Origin: Brachypterus glaber
Taxonomy: Eukaryota; Arthropoda; Insecta; Coleoptera; Kateretidae
Direction of reading: 5' to 3'
NCBI GenBank assembly: GCA_958510825.1
Contig: OY294050.1
Location: 5,991,340 to 6,055,339, forward strand
DNA length: 64,000 nucleotides
Below the pieces are notes generated by a model. It saw only the letters and a program-made list of their open reading frames with translations, searched no databases and was not told the DNA's origin. A program made the position numbers and the translations under genes. This document shows, one piece after another, positions 34,545 to 45,652 of the stretch (within the stretch, counting starts at the first letter, position 1; each line of letters opens with the position of its first letter).

Positions 34545-34620
34545 TGTACTTGTCGGTCTGTCTGTCTGTCTCTCTGTTGGTCTGTCGGTATGTCGGTCTG
34601 TCTGTCCGGGAAATTTTCGA
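34545..34620 (+). repeat. (TGTC)n imperfect microsatellite
   Basis: GGTCTGTCTGTCTGTCTCTC and GTCGGTATGTCGGTCTGTCTG. The complementary GACA form occurs at 42965-42997 and 48639-48666. Each adjoins a phrase about TGAGTTATCG or CTCAAGAACG, suggesting a common parent repeat. Confidence 0.85.
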
Positions 34621-34624
34621 CCAC

Positions 34625-35890
34625 GATAACTCAAGAACGCTTCGAGCTAAACACTTCAAATTTGGACCATAGGTTGATTATTTAATGTTCTAGGCTGGGA
34701 TTGTTTTTGGTGAAAATCGGACTGGGGTAAAACGGCAAAAATTAAAAAAAAATGTTATTTTTTATTATTTTTTATTTTTGTTGTTGTTAATGAACCTAGG
34801 TCTTTAGGGAAAAGTATTATTTTGTTGTCAGCAGAATTTTGTATTCCACGCTTGTCTTGATTTTTCTTAAAATCGAGACAAACCTCAATTTTTGTTTATG
34901 CAGGCCTGTGTAATTTCAGAGTAATTATTAAAATGGAGATTTTTTTATACCTACTTTATTTTAAAAACCGACGAATCAGGAATATTTAATATATTTAAAT
35001 ATAACACGTTGCTGAATATTAAAAAGTAGTTTAAAAGGTAGTTAAATTTAACACGGTGAGCCGTGAAAAACTATTAGGTCAACTCATCAACTCTATTTTT
35101 TTTTTCATAAACTTTATATTTATAATGAATCTATCAATTCAAAACCAAACATAAAAAAAATCGTTTGGTTAATTTTTGTGCAAAGTGCAGAATTGTAAAA
35201 AATATGATACAAGATATTAAAAATAATATATTATATTTAGAACATTTATTTTATGTCAAAAAATGAGAAAAATAGTTTGTATAAACTTTTGTAGGTAGGT
35301 ATGTCTGGCTATGTCTATGTCTTTTGTAGGTAGGTATATTTATTTATAATATTATCCAAAAAATACAAAAAAAATAGATATAAAGTGCCATATTTTGGCC
35401 ATAAATTTTTTTAAACCTCAAAAAACGGTGGTTTCCATAAATCCGGGTGTTTCTATTAACTGAAAAAAAAAGAGATATTATTCAGTATTGAAGTCGCTAT
35501 AGCCCGAAATAGAATAAATTTTTTTAACCATTTTTTTTTTAATTTTAGGCTTTACCCTACATCATGAAAAAAGAAAATATAAAACAATAGAGTTGGCAAA
35601 AAGTTGAACTCACAGTTTGTTCCAGCCCACCGTGTTAAAGTGTATATTTAATTTTACTTTTTGTTTGTTTGATATTCTGCAGTCGTGCAGAAAAGGTTAA
35701 GAAAGTGTGAAAATCGAAAATATGATAAAATGTATACTTTTAGTTCTGTAAAAATTTATTCTACTGCACGACCTCTATAATTTAACCCTAGCCTAGTTTT
35801 TAATATAGATTTTAAAATATTTGAGTTAGTTTTGTAATAAAGTTACTGTTACTAGTCGCAAATAAATTAAATGAATCCTTAGAATGCATG
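34625..35890. other. Unannotated AT-rich stretch
   Basis: No gene found. TTTTGTAGGTAGGTAT is duplicated at 35289 and 35321. Confidence 0.4.
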
Positions 35891-35897
35891 TATACTA

Positions 35898-36196
35898 GGC
35901 TATTTCATGAAACCCGAATTTAAAAAAAATGTATGTCCCCCTCGAGGCCTCATGTCGAGAAAAATACAAAAATGAGATACTGTGCCAAATTTCAGTTCAT
36001 TTGAAAATTGGATAAATAAAAATTATTTATTTTTTACGAATTTTTAAAATCAAATGTCCATGAAAAATACATACATTTAAATTTGTGCCATCTTAGAAAA
36101 AAACGAAATTTGGCAACCACCTACAGCAATTTTGAAGTGATATGGACATGAGGGGGGGCTTGAAATTTTCAAAAGTTAGCGTTTTATGAAACACCC
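35898..36196. mobile_element. 299-bp TA-flanked MITE
   Basis: GGCTATTTCATGAAACCC at the left matches, reversed, GTTTTATGAAACACCC at the right. Both ends abut TA (35896-35897, 36197-36198), and ATGTCCCCCTCGAGG faces ATGAGGGGGGGCTTG further in. The terminal repeats are imperfect. Confidence 0.65.
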
Positions 36197-36199
36197 TAA

Positions 36200-36555
36200 T
36201 GCAATAGTATTATTCTCTGTTTTATTTAAAACTACCAGGTCTAACTAAGATTTATATTTTGTTTATAGTTTGTGATAACAGCGGCATAAATCTAAAGTAA
36301 AACGTGCTAAATTTTAGAATGAATAGTTTTAAAATGAAAACGGTCCATTCTACAATAACTCTTTTAAAATTCTGATTATAATATAATGCTTTACCGTCTT
36401 TTGTCGCAGCCTACTGCCGTGATTTAGGCGTAGACAAAATGAAAACATAGGACCTTTATGTTATAATTTTGGAGGGTATGGTATAAACACTACGTAGATG
36501 TTCCAAAGAGCAACGAGTTTTTGGTTTACCACAACAAATGCTTGATCACAGAAAC
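36200..36555. other. Unannotated stretch
   Basis: No gene. AACTACGTAGTA and ACACTACGTAGATG recur 75 bp apart (36489, 36553). Confidence 0.35.
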
Positions 36556-36559
36556 TACG

Positions 36560-37045
36560 TAGTAATACAGTCAACAAAGTGGGATCAGCACGTCAAAAAC
36601 ACCCTCCAAACTCTACCCCTTAATAGGTAGAAAGAGCTCCCTATCCATTAAAAATAAACTTCTTCTTTACAACCAAACCCTAATGCCGGTACTCCCCTAC
36701 GGAGCCCCAGCCTGGAACAAAATCACCCTTAAAAAAAATCTCTCAGCCAAACTTCAGGCCTTCCAAAACAAGGTACTTAGAATATGCCTCGATACCCCCT
36801 GGTTCATGAGGAACAACCAAATACACAGAGATCTCGACATGCCCCTCCTAAAAACAGACATCATCCGTCACAGCAAGCCTTTTATACAAGACAATTTAGG
36901 TCACCCAAACCCCCTCATCTCAAACTTTCTCGATTACGAAATCCACTACAGTCACAAAAAGATCAAAAACATCCTCAACCAGTAATGGTACCCACCAATT
37001 CAGGACAGATGCATTCCCGGCATCAGTCAGTTCATTTAAAGAAAT
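36560..37045 (+). pseudogene. Jockey-type LINE reverse transcriptase C-terminal fragment
   Basis: KWDQHVKNTLQ (36578-36610) is followed, after a one-base shift, by LYPLIGRKSSLSIKNKLLLY and TLMPVLPYGAPAWNK. Then come KLQAFQNKVLRICLDTPWF and NNQIHRDLDMPLL, ending at a stop at 36983-36985. The order W..H...., LYPL(I/L)..KS.LS...K..LY....P.L.YG...W, Q...LR....(A/T)PW(F/Y).(R/..) is characteristic of jockey-clade elements after the palm domain. It has a frameshift near 36612, is 5'-truncated, and is cut at the 3' side by the MITE at 37057. Confidence 0.8.
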
Positions 37046-37056
37046 TAAAAAGTATA

Positions 37057-37675
37057 CAGGGTGTCCCAGAACTCGCGTCCATCCTTAAAGGGACATATAA
37101 ACATAGGGCCTCAAATCGACCCTAATGGACTTACTGCCTATTTAATGTATGCATCTTAAATGGGGCCCAAAAAGGGCTAATGAAATAATTTATCACTGCC
37201 GGGCGATTCCACATTAAACTAAGAAAAAAAGTTTTTACACCCTGGTCCAAAAATAAATATTAGGTGAGTTATGGACTCTTTAAATAGTACACTTTTTAGA
37301 GACATGTCCTTTATTTTTTTAAATGGATTTTTCTCGGGAACAGTCGCTTTTATGGTATTACATCTAATCTTTTTTATGTAATGTTAAAGTCATTAAAAGA
37401 ATGCAAAAAATTTACACTGAAGAAAGTTTTGAGCAAAAATGTGGTAAGCCACAGATATTTCGCACACACACCACATGAAAAACCCCCTCTAGCTCAAAGG
37501 GCTCCAGAGATATTAAATAAAATCCCCATTTTTTGTATCCCCTTTAAAGGGCCAAAACTCCCTTAGGACCGATTTGCGGGTCTATGTTTCTATAAACTTT
37601 TTTGTATATTATTTGATATAGTATATAGTATATCAATATATATTCATGGATGGTCGCGAGTTCTGGGACACCCTG
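37057..37675. mobile_element. 619-bp Tc1/mariner-type MITE
   Basis: CAGGGTGTCCCAGAACTCGCG-type ends, reversed at 37652-37675 (CGCGAGTTCTGGGACACCCTG), with TA on both flanks. Internal landmarks (GCCGGGCGATTC; TTTAAAGGGCCAAAACTCCC; GGACCGATTTGCGGG) parallel those of 22742-23385. The two are diverged members of one family. Confidence 0.88.
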
Positions 37676-37679
37676 TATA

Positions 37680-38590
37680 CATAAAATGCGAGATATTTTA
37701 CCAAAATAAAAAAGTATATAAATAAATTTATATGGATTATTGATTATTAAAAGTAAAAGTATGCGTTTTTTTAACTAGCGTGCATATACTAATTAACAAA
37801 CTTGTACTATATATTCGTAATTGAAAAATAATATCATTATTATTATATTATAATGGGATATAATTTTTTTCAGGTTATTTTTACCTTGCATAAAAATTCT
37901 AAATCATGTCATGTTATAGTAATATATGTGCCAAAGCTCAGAAGAGCTTCTTTGCAGGATGAGGTTGAAAAGGCGAGTCCAGCAAAGAATTGGTTCCGGC
38001 CATGGCACACATAATATTTTTTAGACAGCCACATTAAAATAATGGTTTTTAAAAAGTAATTATTCTTAAAGTTATATTAATATCAGTCATTTTAATGACA
38101 TAATAAACTATTTTTCAGTACGGAAACGTCTTTTGTTTTACTTTCGGCAATAGCATATAAAACTGACATCTTTCTTTAAAAAAATACATCTGGGCAGGAG
38201 ATGCCGTAGGGGAACAAGTTATATTTGTTGTTTTGAAGTTAGTATATATACTATAGATTGCCAGTTCTGAATTCTTTCATTAATTATAAAACTATATTGC
38301 CAGTGGCTAACTAGTAACTGGCAGATACTATCTGCGGTTTAAGCCAAGAACCTAAACAGCATCCAATCGCCAACTTCTGTGAGAGTTATAATTATTGAAA
38401 GGCATCGGGAAATTTTGCTTGAATGGGTCTGTAATTTGTACAGCAAGGGGCGTTATATTGTAAATTTGTAAACTGTAATTTGCCGGGGATTATTAGATTT
38501 GGGATCGATATGGTGTCTAGTTCAAGAAATTTCTGTCCTGCTAATGAAACATATCGATATGATTTAATGTTGTTATTGCCAGTGGACTGC
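37680..38590. other. Unannotated stretch
   Basis: No gene recognised. The 78-codon minus-strand stretch at 38392-38628 has no domain signature. Confidence 0.35.
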
Positions 38591-38593
38591 ACA

Positions 38594-39010
38594 CAGTTTA
38601 CATGACTGCAGACGGGTTGCCTAGTCAAGGCCTGCAGGACTGCTATATTGGACTATTTTCAGAAAAGAAGCAGAAGAAGAATACTAAGAAAAAACTAGCA
38701 CTAGAAAGAATAAGAAAATGAAGAAGAATATGAATAATAAGAAGAAGAAGAGAACCTGTAAGAGGACGAAGAGGAAGACTAAGAAAAGGGGAAAAAAATT
38801 GGTCTATTTGTTGTAATTGCAGTTTACATGACTGCCGAAGGGCTATCCAGACAAGGCCTGCTACTATATTTGACAATTTTCAGAAAACAAAGAAGAAGAA
38901 GAAACAAAGGAGGAGAAAAAGAAGAATAAGAAAAAGATGATGAAGAAGAAGAAGGATAAAAAGAAGAAGGAGAAAAAATTGATGAGGGAGAAGAAGCAGA
39001 TTAAAAAACA
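38594..39010. repeat. Duplicated unit with (GAA)n purine tracts
   Basis: GTTTACATGACTGC, CAAGGCCTGC, ATTTTCAGAAAA and a long A/G-only tract occur at 38594-38800 and again at 38818-39010. The tracts (GAAGAAGAATAAGAAGAAGA) are nearly pure purine and could form triplex DNA. Confidence 0.8.
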
Positions 39011-39124
39011 GACATCTTAAATTTTTACATGTGGGACGCACAATGTTAACGTTTACCGCGGTGCCGTGAATTAGTTATAAGTTGTACACAAAAATGCAAA
39101 GGACAAAAAAATGTTGGAAATTAA

Positions 39125-39264
39125 AGCCATATCCACAAGCTCACATAACAAGCATAAGAATGCGATGCCGTGATTGGCTTGATGTGCCGTCATGTATCTT
39201 GTAACCAATCACGGTATCGCATTCTTATGTACTATGCTTATTATGCAAGCATGTGGATATGCCC
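39125..39264. mobile_element. Foldback MITE, copy 2 of 3
   Basis: The outer pair CATATCCACAAGC/CATGTGGATATG and inner pair AATGCGATGCCGTGATTGG/CCAATCACGGTATCGCATT surround a short centre. Same design as 22059-22203 and 44651-44795. Confidence 0.85.
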
Positions 39265-39530
39265 TTAGTCGTCTTTATTTTTATGTACAACGTTTTTTGT
39301 CCTAGGATGCACCGATTTTGAGATATTTTGAAAAATCCGTTTTTTTTTGTGAAAAATACGTCAAAAATGACAGTTCCAAATTAAGTTCAAGGTCTCAAAA
39401 TTGTTTTTTAATTTGTGGCCCTAAACCCTACTCAATAAACTCAAAACCAAAACGCCCTGAATTATTTCCAGGTAAATCTACCTGATCTCTGGGCTATACT
39501 CTATTCACAGTGTGTATAAAATTGATGAAA

Positions 39531-39920
39531 TCAAGAAGGCCATGGACCACACATCCGCCTCTGACGTGACAAAAGTGATCCGATCATCGGTGAAGCATGG
39601 CCGGAGAACCGGCTGCTAGATCGCCGGCGGCCGAGTTTGACGTTAATATGCCGCCATGTCATAGCGTGTTCAACACGACGGTTATCCCGCCGGAATCCTG
39701 TCAGTTTGTCCTTGTCCAGGCACATTTGGGATTTACAGGAAAACTTTACACTGAACAACACAATTTTCAGTTATAATTTTTTGTTTTACTTTTTCTTGTC
39801 TAGTTCGGTCTTTCTCACACCCCCTCCAGCCATGGCTAGCCTTCAACGATTCGTTGTAGCTCATATTATTTCTCTTTTTTGTCTGGTCCGGTCTTTCTCA
39901 CACCCCCTCCTCGCATTTGT
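39531..39920. other. GC-rich island with duplicated TCTTTCTCACACCCCCTCC
   Basis: 39531-39720 is strikingly GC-rich (CGGCTGCTAGATCGCCGG, CCGCCGGAATCCTGTC) for this window. A 76-codon minus-strand stretch crosses it, but I recognise no domain. GGTCTTTCTCACACCCCC occurs at 39808 and 39890. The phrase GGAATCCTGTCAGTTTGTCC has a diverged copy at 40511 (GGAATTCTGTCACTTTGTCC), linking the island to the repeats to the right. Confidence 0.4.
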
Positions 39921-40164
39921 AAACTCTTCGAATGTATTTATAAATTTTGAAAAGTGACCTACACTTCCTAAATTCTCTGTATACTGTATTCAGTACACTT
40001 TAACACCCTGTATCTCGAATTCGCTATTAAAGTTTGGCAGGCTAATTTTGGAACACCCTGTATACTGTATATTGTGAATGCTTTTTTTGGATCAAAATAT
40101 ATAGATATTACAAATAAAATACAATACACACAGATTGTTAAAGAGAACTTTTGGTTGATCTTGA

Positions 40165-40258
40165 GCGCTTAACACGTTCGCGAAGACGTGCTCCACCGGT
40201 GGTACACGGACGAACTACCCGAGGACCGTCGTGCGCCACCGGTGGTACACCGAACAAT
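40165..40258. repeat. GC-rich double CCACCGGTGGTACAC unit
   Basis: Two copies of CCACCGGTGGTACAC (about 40191 and 40237) with flanking CGTGC and CGGACGAA/CGAACAA, 46 bp apart. CCACCGGTGG is self-complementary. Possibly a binding site or transposon terminus; function not recognised. Confidence 0.6.
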
Positions 40259-40860
40259 TCAGTTTCTATAAATTTCATAAATCAAATTAAATATTTTTTT
40301 AGTACTTTTTATAAATTCTAAATCAAAAAATCATTATTTCTATTATATAACGAAAAAAAAAATAATAATAAAAACTGTATTTTTTGGGTTAAATTTAAGT
40401 ATGTGTAGTATTTTTATTAAAAGGCGCAAAACCATCTGAAAAAGCTTAAACAAAGCTCAGTCTTTGCTTTTTAATACTATTAAACTGTGCAACAGGATAT
40501 CTATAACACAGGAATTCTGTCACTTTGTCCTTTTCCAGAAATTGTTTACACTGGAAAACCGAAATTTTTAATTCTTGAGATCGCTAATAAACTGTATCGA
40601 ATGTTTTTTTGAGATCAAAAAATATATACATGTAAAATAAAATATTGGATATTATTAAAAAAGATCTAAATATATTAGATTTTTAATTGTTACTGTACCG
40701 AAGGCTTTTTTGAGATCGTACTCTATAAAAAAAACCGTCAGAATTCAATTGTTCTGAAATTTTCAAAAACTTTTGCCAGGTTTAGTTTACTTACATACCC
40801 AATGGAGCTCTCTACAACTAGAATTATGAAACAAAAAACTACCCTATCTCTATCTCATTT

Positions 40861-40952
40861 GTGCTACACTTTCCAGCCAACCAAATAAATACTGTATTTG
40901 TTTTTCTTACAACAAATACAGTATTTATTTGGTTGGCCGGAAAGTGTAGCAC
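40861..40952. repeat. 92-bp near-perfect palindrome, with a related one at 41055-41141
   Basis: GTGCTACACTTTCC, GCCAACCAAATAAATACTG and TATTTGTT are mirrored with one mismatch around TTTCTTAC. The related 41055-41141 sequence has the same words with more changes (CGGCCAAGTAATTATTG; TTTGTTTGGTTGGGTGG). Both lie between the direct repeats 40687-40804 and 41211-41326. Confidence 0.85.
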
Positions 40953-41705
40953 TGAGCCGCACGAACGAACATAGCTAATGTGAATCTGTAGAATAAAATA
41001 ATTCTACTAAAATTTAGATGGCGCCAGTAATTTCTTTAATAAAAATAATATAGTTACACTTTTCGCCCGGCCAAGTAATTATTGTATTTGCTCAACAAAG
41101 AACAAATACAGAATTTGTTTGGTTGGGTGGAAGTGGGAGTGTATATATGTCTTCTATCTTTTTTGGGTAGAACTTTTGTCTCTGTCTAATCTAACGGGAG
41201 AAATCGCCATTGTTACTGTATCGAAGGCTTTTTTGAGATCGTACTCTATAAAAAAAACCGTCAGAATTCAAATGTTCTGAAATTTTCAAAAACTTTTGCC
41301 AAGTTTAGTTTACTTACATACCCATTAAAGTAAAAATGCTAAAAAAAAGATCCAGCTAATAAAAAAGTCGATATGAGAAACTTAATATTCACTGTTCAAT
41401 TCTAATTTAGCGTTTTCTACGAAGATGCTTCGAAAAAGATTTATTCCATACGACTGGTGTCGCTAGACATTTTAGACCGATTTCAGTGGTGCGATATACA
41501 AGGAATTTTGCTTTTAGTATACTGGATGTTCCAAGAATACCAGTAGGGAAGTAGGCGCTTCAGGGGAAATATAATTAAAAAATCAACTCAGAATAAATAA
41601 ATACTACAAACTTATTAAAAAGGATAATAAATTAACAAACAAATAAAATAATTCACGAGGTGGTTTCATCCTGATATTATTGGTATTATTATAATAAAAT
41701 AAATA

Positions 41706-42000
41706 TTGTATATTGTCAATGACAATGTTTATTGTTGGAAAAAATTATTTTAGATTGTTGCCTGATGCATTTCGAAGTTTTCTATACAAATAACTTCATC
41801 TTCGGAGGCTTAAGACATTTCTCAAAAAGAAAAATATTAATTTTATTATGTATGTTTTTATATTTTAACACACCATTTTTGTGACATGTCTTAAGCCTCC
41901 GAAGATGAAGTTATTTGTATAGAAAACTTCGAAATGCATCAGGCAACAATCTAAAATAATTTTTTCCAACAATAAACATTGGCATTGACAATATACAATT
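41706..42000. mobile_element. Penelope-like palindrome with hammerhead-like cores
   Basis: Two near-identical arms (41706-41819 and 41884-42000) in inverted orientation surround a 64-bp AT-rich loop. Landmarks are ATTGTATATTGTCAATG, AACAATAAACATTG, AAATAATTTTTTCCAAC and AGCCTCCGAAGATGAAG. Each arm contains one hammerhead-like unit, pointing outward. No coding sequence remains. The design matches inverted pseudo-LTRs of a Penelope-like element, by analogy with 6807-8146. Confidence 0.65.
41895..41944 (+). ncRNA. Hammerhead-like motif, right arm
   Basis: Parts in order: stem I strand GCCT (41895-41898), core CCGAAGA (expected CUGANGA; U4 changed to C), spacer T, stem II GAAGTT/AACTTC (41907-41912, 41925-41930), GAAA (41931-41934), TGCA (self-complementary stem III), then TC, then AGGC pairing with GCCT. 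The U4 change should abolish cleavage. The same unit lies on the minus strand in the left arm (about 41759-41808). Confidence 0.5.
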
Positions 42001-42004
42001 TATT

Positions 42005-42955
42005 TATTTTAAAATAAAATAATAATTAAATTATATTTCAACGACAAAAACTCTTGAAAGCTAAAAATTCCTCACCAGAAATGTTCTTATTCTCCTTTTA
42101 AATATTTTTATAGGCAGTCTGGAAATTTATTATGAAAAGTGGGACTATAATATTACTTTTATGATGATAAACATTCGATCTCAGTTTATAAATATCATAC
42201 CCCTTAGCAAACACCAAGCAATAAACGAAATTAAAAACCTGAGATTTGATAAAATTGTTTGTAACATTGTTCCTAAAATTTTATCCACAAATAATTCGAT
42301 TGGCCTTACGATGCAATTTAAAAAGCATAATATCTCTTAAAACTAAATTAACGAGCATACGTAAAACAAATATTATTTTTTTGAGATATAGTTTACATGA
42401 GGATCCCAAGTAAGTTTTGAATCTATCATAACACCTAAAAATTTAACATTTTCGATGTTGTAAAGCTAGTCTTGAAAATAAAAGTAGCACAATTAAAACA
42501 AGCCGTAAAAATATTTAATGCTACGCATTTGAAAACAAAATTTAAAAAAAAATCAATTTTTTTATAGTCTTCAATAAAAACCAAAAAAATTTGAAAAAAA
42601 AAAACACTTTTTTTTAATTTTCATTTTTTTCTTATTTTCTTTTTGCGAAAAACGAATAATTTGTGAAAATTTATTTGTTTAAATATCGTAATATTTTTAT
42701 TTTTTAAAAAAGTTTAACCTCCATAACTTTTTTGTTTTCAGGGGGATTACTTTTAAAATTGGTAGAATCGATTCTTGTAATAAATGTATTTTTTCCTGAA
42801 AAAGTTACTTTAAACGAAACTTACTTTCAGATTTTTTGATTTTATAAAAAGTTTAACCCCCCCATAACCTTTTTTGTTTTTGGGGAGATCATAGAACTTG
42901 ATTTTTCCTAAAAAGTCAATAAGATAATTCATTCTTGAGTTATCGTTTACACAAA
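42005..42955. other. Unannotated AT-rich stretch
   Basis: No gene recognised; poly-A/T-rich throughout. Confidence 0.4.
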
Positions 42956-42961
42956 ATCGTG

Positions 42962-43000
42962 ACATCCGACAGACAGACAGGCAGACAGACGGACAAAAAA
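42962..43000 (+). repeat. (GACA)n microsatellite
   Basis: ATCCGACAGACAGACAGGC and AGACAGACGGAC, following a TTGAGTTATCG phrase as in the other GACA tracts. Confidence 0.8.
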
Positions 43001-43004
43001 AGGT

Positions 43005-44265
43005 ATCCTATTTTTTCATGAAACAAATTAGAAGATTTTTTTGTCTAGGACGATTTTTGAAAATTTTGTAAAATTCGAAACTATTATAATACTGTTCTAG
43101 CGCAGGAGCTGTGAATAGTATAACAAATATAGGTCAAAATTGATTTTCGGGACACCTTGTCTATTCTTGTAAGAAATAAAAGTGGCATTGAAGCACCCAC
43201 CTAGAGGACAATGAATTGCGAACGTGTGAAAGGAAATAAACCTTGAATGGAAGCTCCCAAGGGAGTTCGCTCTTATGAAATATTTTTCCTCTCGTTTTTG
43301 CGGAAACGTCTCCATAGCAAATCACGACAGAATATTCGAGAAAAATGATGAAAATAAATGGGTTAGGGAATCCTAACTTGAGATTGATTTATAGGGTTTT
43401 TGATTTATTTTTCTTTGCTTGGCACAAATTAGAACAAAGTTCTACAGAAGATATAAAGATTTTTTTAATTTAATATATATTTTTATTTTTTTATTGATTT
43501 ATTATTACTATCCAACAGTTTAAAAACCAATTACAGGGTTAGTCAAAATAAGAACTGACTATAATTTTTAAAAATAAGAATAAAAAAGTATAAAATATAA
43601 CAAAATACACTGCCTAGTAAAAGAGCTTTCTCATTTTTCACCTCCGAGCGTGAAATGGATTGTTTATTATCAGATTCACTTTCAGTAAATTAATTAAATT
43701 AGCTCCCTCCCACTTTATTTAAATATTGAGAAAAAAAAATAATAATAATTTTTTATAGGGCACGAACTTTTTAATCAAATATATTTGGTATATCATATCC
43801 TGCAAAATAAAAAAAAATAAATTTGTTCCAAATTTCAAGTCTCTATGTCAAAGATTTCTTGAAATATCGTAGTGCAAAGTTGTTTTGCAATCGACTTGTA
43901 TCTTTTTCTCTAGTATATATACAGGATAATTGTTCCCATAAAACTAGGTAGTAGTTTAATTATATTATTTTGGTCCACTCTATTTACATACTTTTGTTTA
44001 ACGAGTAAATAATAAAATTAAAATCATAACTTTTAATTTAAAATTAAATGCAAAAAATATAAAGTAATCATAAAGTTTACTCATCTCATAAACAAATATT
44101 TTTATTTCATTTATCATATTTTAGTATTTATATATTAATTAAAATTTCATTTAAATTAAAATATTTTCATAATAAAAATAGAAAAAAATTAAGTTAATTT
44201 AGAATAGAATTAAATTAAATTAAATTAAAATTACATCTTCTGAGATCGATTACTTTTAAACATTC
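43005..44265. other. Unannotated stretch
   Basis: The sequence 43090-43330 is less AT-biased and contains an unrecognised 72-codon minus-strand frame. A possible minus-strand LINE 3' end lies at 43490-43545 (TTATTATTACTATCCAACAG), by likeness to 12250-12315. AT-rich simple sequence fills 44150-44235. Confidence 0.35.
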
Positions 44266-44267
44266 CT

Positions 44268-44410
44268 ACAGAAAGAATTTTTACCCTGCGACGATCTATA
44301 TATTTTATTTTACCAGTTATAACCAGTCATCGGCGAATTTCCAGTGCTCGCATAGGCGCCGCGTCGATTCTATCGTTGACGCGAGGTTTTAAATATTTAC
44401 ATTTATATTT
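44268..44410. other. CpG-rich patch
   Basis: GCTCGCATAGGCGCCGCGTCG and TATCGTTGACGCGAGG stand out against the AT-rich background. It may be a promoter or regulatory island or a transposon fragment. No transcript evidence is visible. Confidence 0.25.
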
Positions 44411-44650
44411 TCTTCGAAAAACATCGATATATTTACATATTTTTAGTTAATATGTATATTCAATATTGTTGTGTGTAACAAATTAGTCGTCAAATGTTTC
44501 GGCAAAATTATTCCGTAAGCCTATGTTTCTGTGTTTATTTTCAACGTTGATGAGTCATAACTGAATTTATTCCGATTAATGGTTATAACATACATTCTTT
44601 TATATTCAACTAAACAAAGTTGTCACTGCCTTGTTGTCAGATTAACTTAA

Positions 44651-44795
44651 GGCCTATCCAGAATCTTGCATAAGAACAGAAAACATAAGAATGCGATGCC
44701 GTGATTGACTTACAAGATACATGGCGGCACATCCAGCCAATCACGGCATCGCATTGTTATGTATTATGTTGTTATGCGAGCCTGGGGATATGCCC
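44651..44795. mobile_element. Foldback MITE, copy 3 of 3, flanked by TTAA
   Basis: Inner arms ATGCGATGCCGTGATTG and CAATCACGGCATCGCAT, outer arms GGCCTATCCAGAATCTTGC and GAGCCTGGGGATATGCCC. TTAA lies directly outside both ends (44647-44650 and 44796-44799). The other two copies have only partial TTAA flanks. Confidence 0.82.
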
Positions 44796-44974
44796 TTAAT
44801 AATCAATGAAACAGAAGATATTATGAATGAATGCATAACTGGCAAAATAAAATACTATATATCTTCGCATCTTAAAATGTCTTACTATATTTTAAGAATC
44901 AGTGAAGTTGAGCTTTTTTTGTTCATTTCCTGAAGATCCACAGAAGTTAAAGTATTTGACCTATCAAAGATAGC

Positions 44975-45260
44975 TGCTAATTCTGGGACACCCTGTATAA
45001 TTCGTTTTAAGATACTGAATGTTTTATCCTGTAAACTATATTTATACTTTATTTCCAGTTAAATTCCTTAAAAATAAAAATATAGAAGTATATATTTTTG
45101 CAAAAAAAAAAAAAAATGTTGACATATAAATTCGTTATATTGCGGAATAGACTTAAAAGAGCTGATGTATTTCTAATGTCGACAGGAAAATCCTTTTTCT
45201 AGACACTCGAAAACTTTGGCAGTATAGGGAATATTTGCATGTGCTGTTAATACAGGGTGA
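44975..45260. mobile_element. Loose Tc1/mariner-type MITE ends
   Basis: TTCTGGGACACCCTGTA (44979-44995) is a right terminus like that of 37057-37675, and TACAGGGTGATCCGTC (45251-45266) is a left terminus like that of 22742-23385. Neither has its partner nearby, so both are remnants. Confidence 0.45.
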
Positions 45261-45289
45261 TCCGTCAATAACAAAACAATAAAAACTTT

Positions 45290-45525
45290 TCGCTAGCCAA
45301 CTAGCGTAAGTTCGATTCTCACTGGCGCCGATTTGCCTTTTTCAGTTAATTAATAATTGAAATTTGGCGAAGGCCTAAGTGAAGCGGACACTCCCTATAA
45401 AAACTGTTTCGAAAGTCAGTATAAGCCCGTGGTTCCCTCTGCTACTAGCCCACACAAGTCCTGGACTTACGGGATGCTTAATTAAGTAGAATAGTACGAG
45501 GTTAAACAAACATGTAATGTAATGT
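45290..45525 (+). mobile_element. tRNA-derived SINE, 5'-truncated, plus strand
   Basis: Starts in the T-arm (GTAAGTTCGATTCTCACTGG) and shares its body with 60835-61097: GGCGCCGATTTGCC, TTAATTAATAATTGAAATTT, AGCGGACACTCCCTATAAA, GTGGTTCCCTCTGCTACTAG, CAAGTCCTGGACTT. It ends near a TGTAATGTAATGTAA tail. The A-box half is missing. Confidence 0.8.
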
Positions 45526-45652
45526 AAATTATCTCGAAAACGGATGAAGCTGAAGTTTGCAACGTTTTTTTGCAACGAAAATTCAAATAGTATATTAAAG
45601 TACTAGTTTTATAATATACGTTTTTAGCGCACGAGTACAAATTTAGAAAACA

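Larger units (their letters stand above)
40062..41330 (-). pseudogene. Repeated scraps resembling reverse-transcriptase motif A
   Basis: On the minus strand GATCTCAAAAAAGCCTTCGA encodes DLKKAFDTV at 41220-41245. Similar phrases lie at about 40695-40720, 40585-40612 (DLKKTFDTV) and 40078-40098 (degraded). DxKKAFDTV is the usual motif A of LINE reverse transcriptases. The 118-bp stretches 40687-40804 and 41211-41326 are almost identical direct repeats. None has the expected continuation, so these are amplified fragments, not a gene. Motif identity is moderate. Confidence 0.35.

Noticed and set aside
39531..39761. 76-codon minus-strand frame with GFRRDNRRVEH, like the finger region of a reverse transcriptase
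   Set aside because: The residues after it do not follow any reverse-transcriptase order, so it is recorded only as a GC-rich island.
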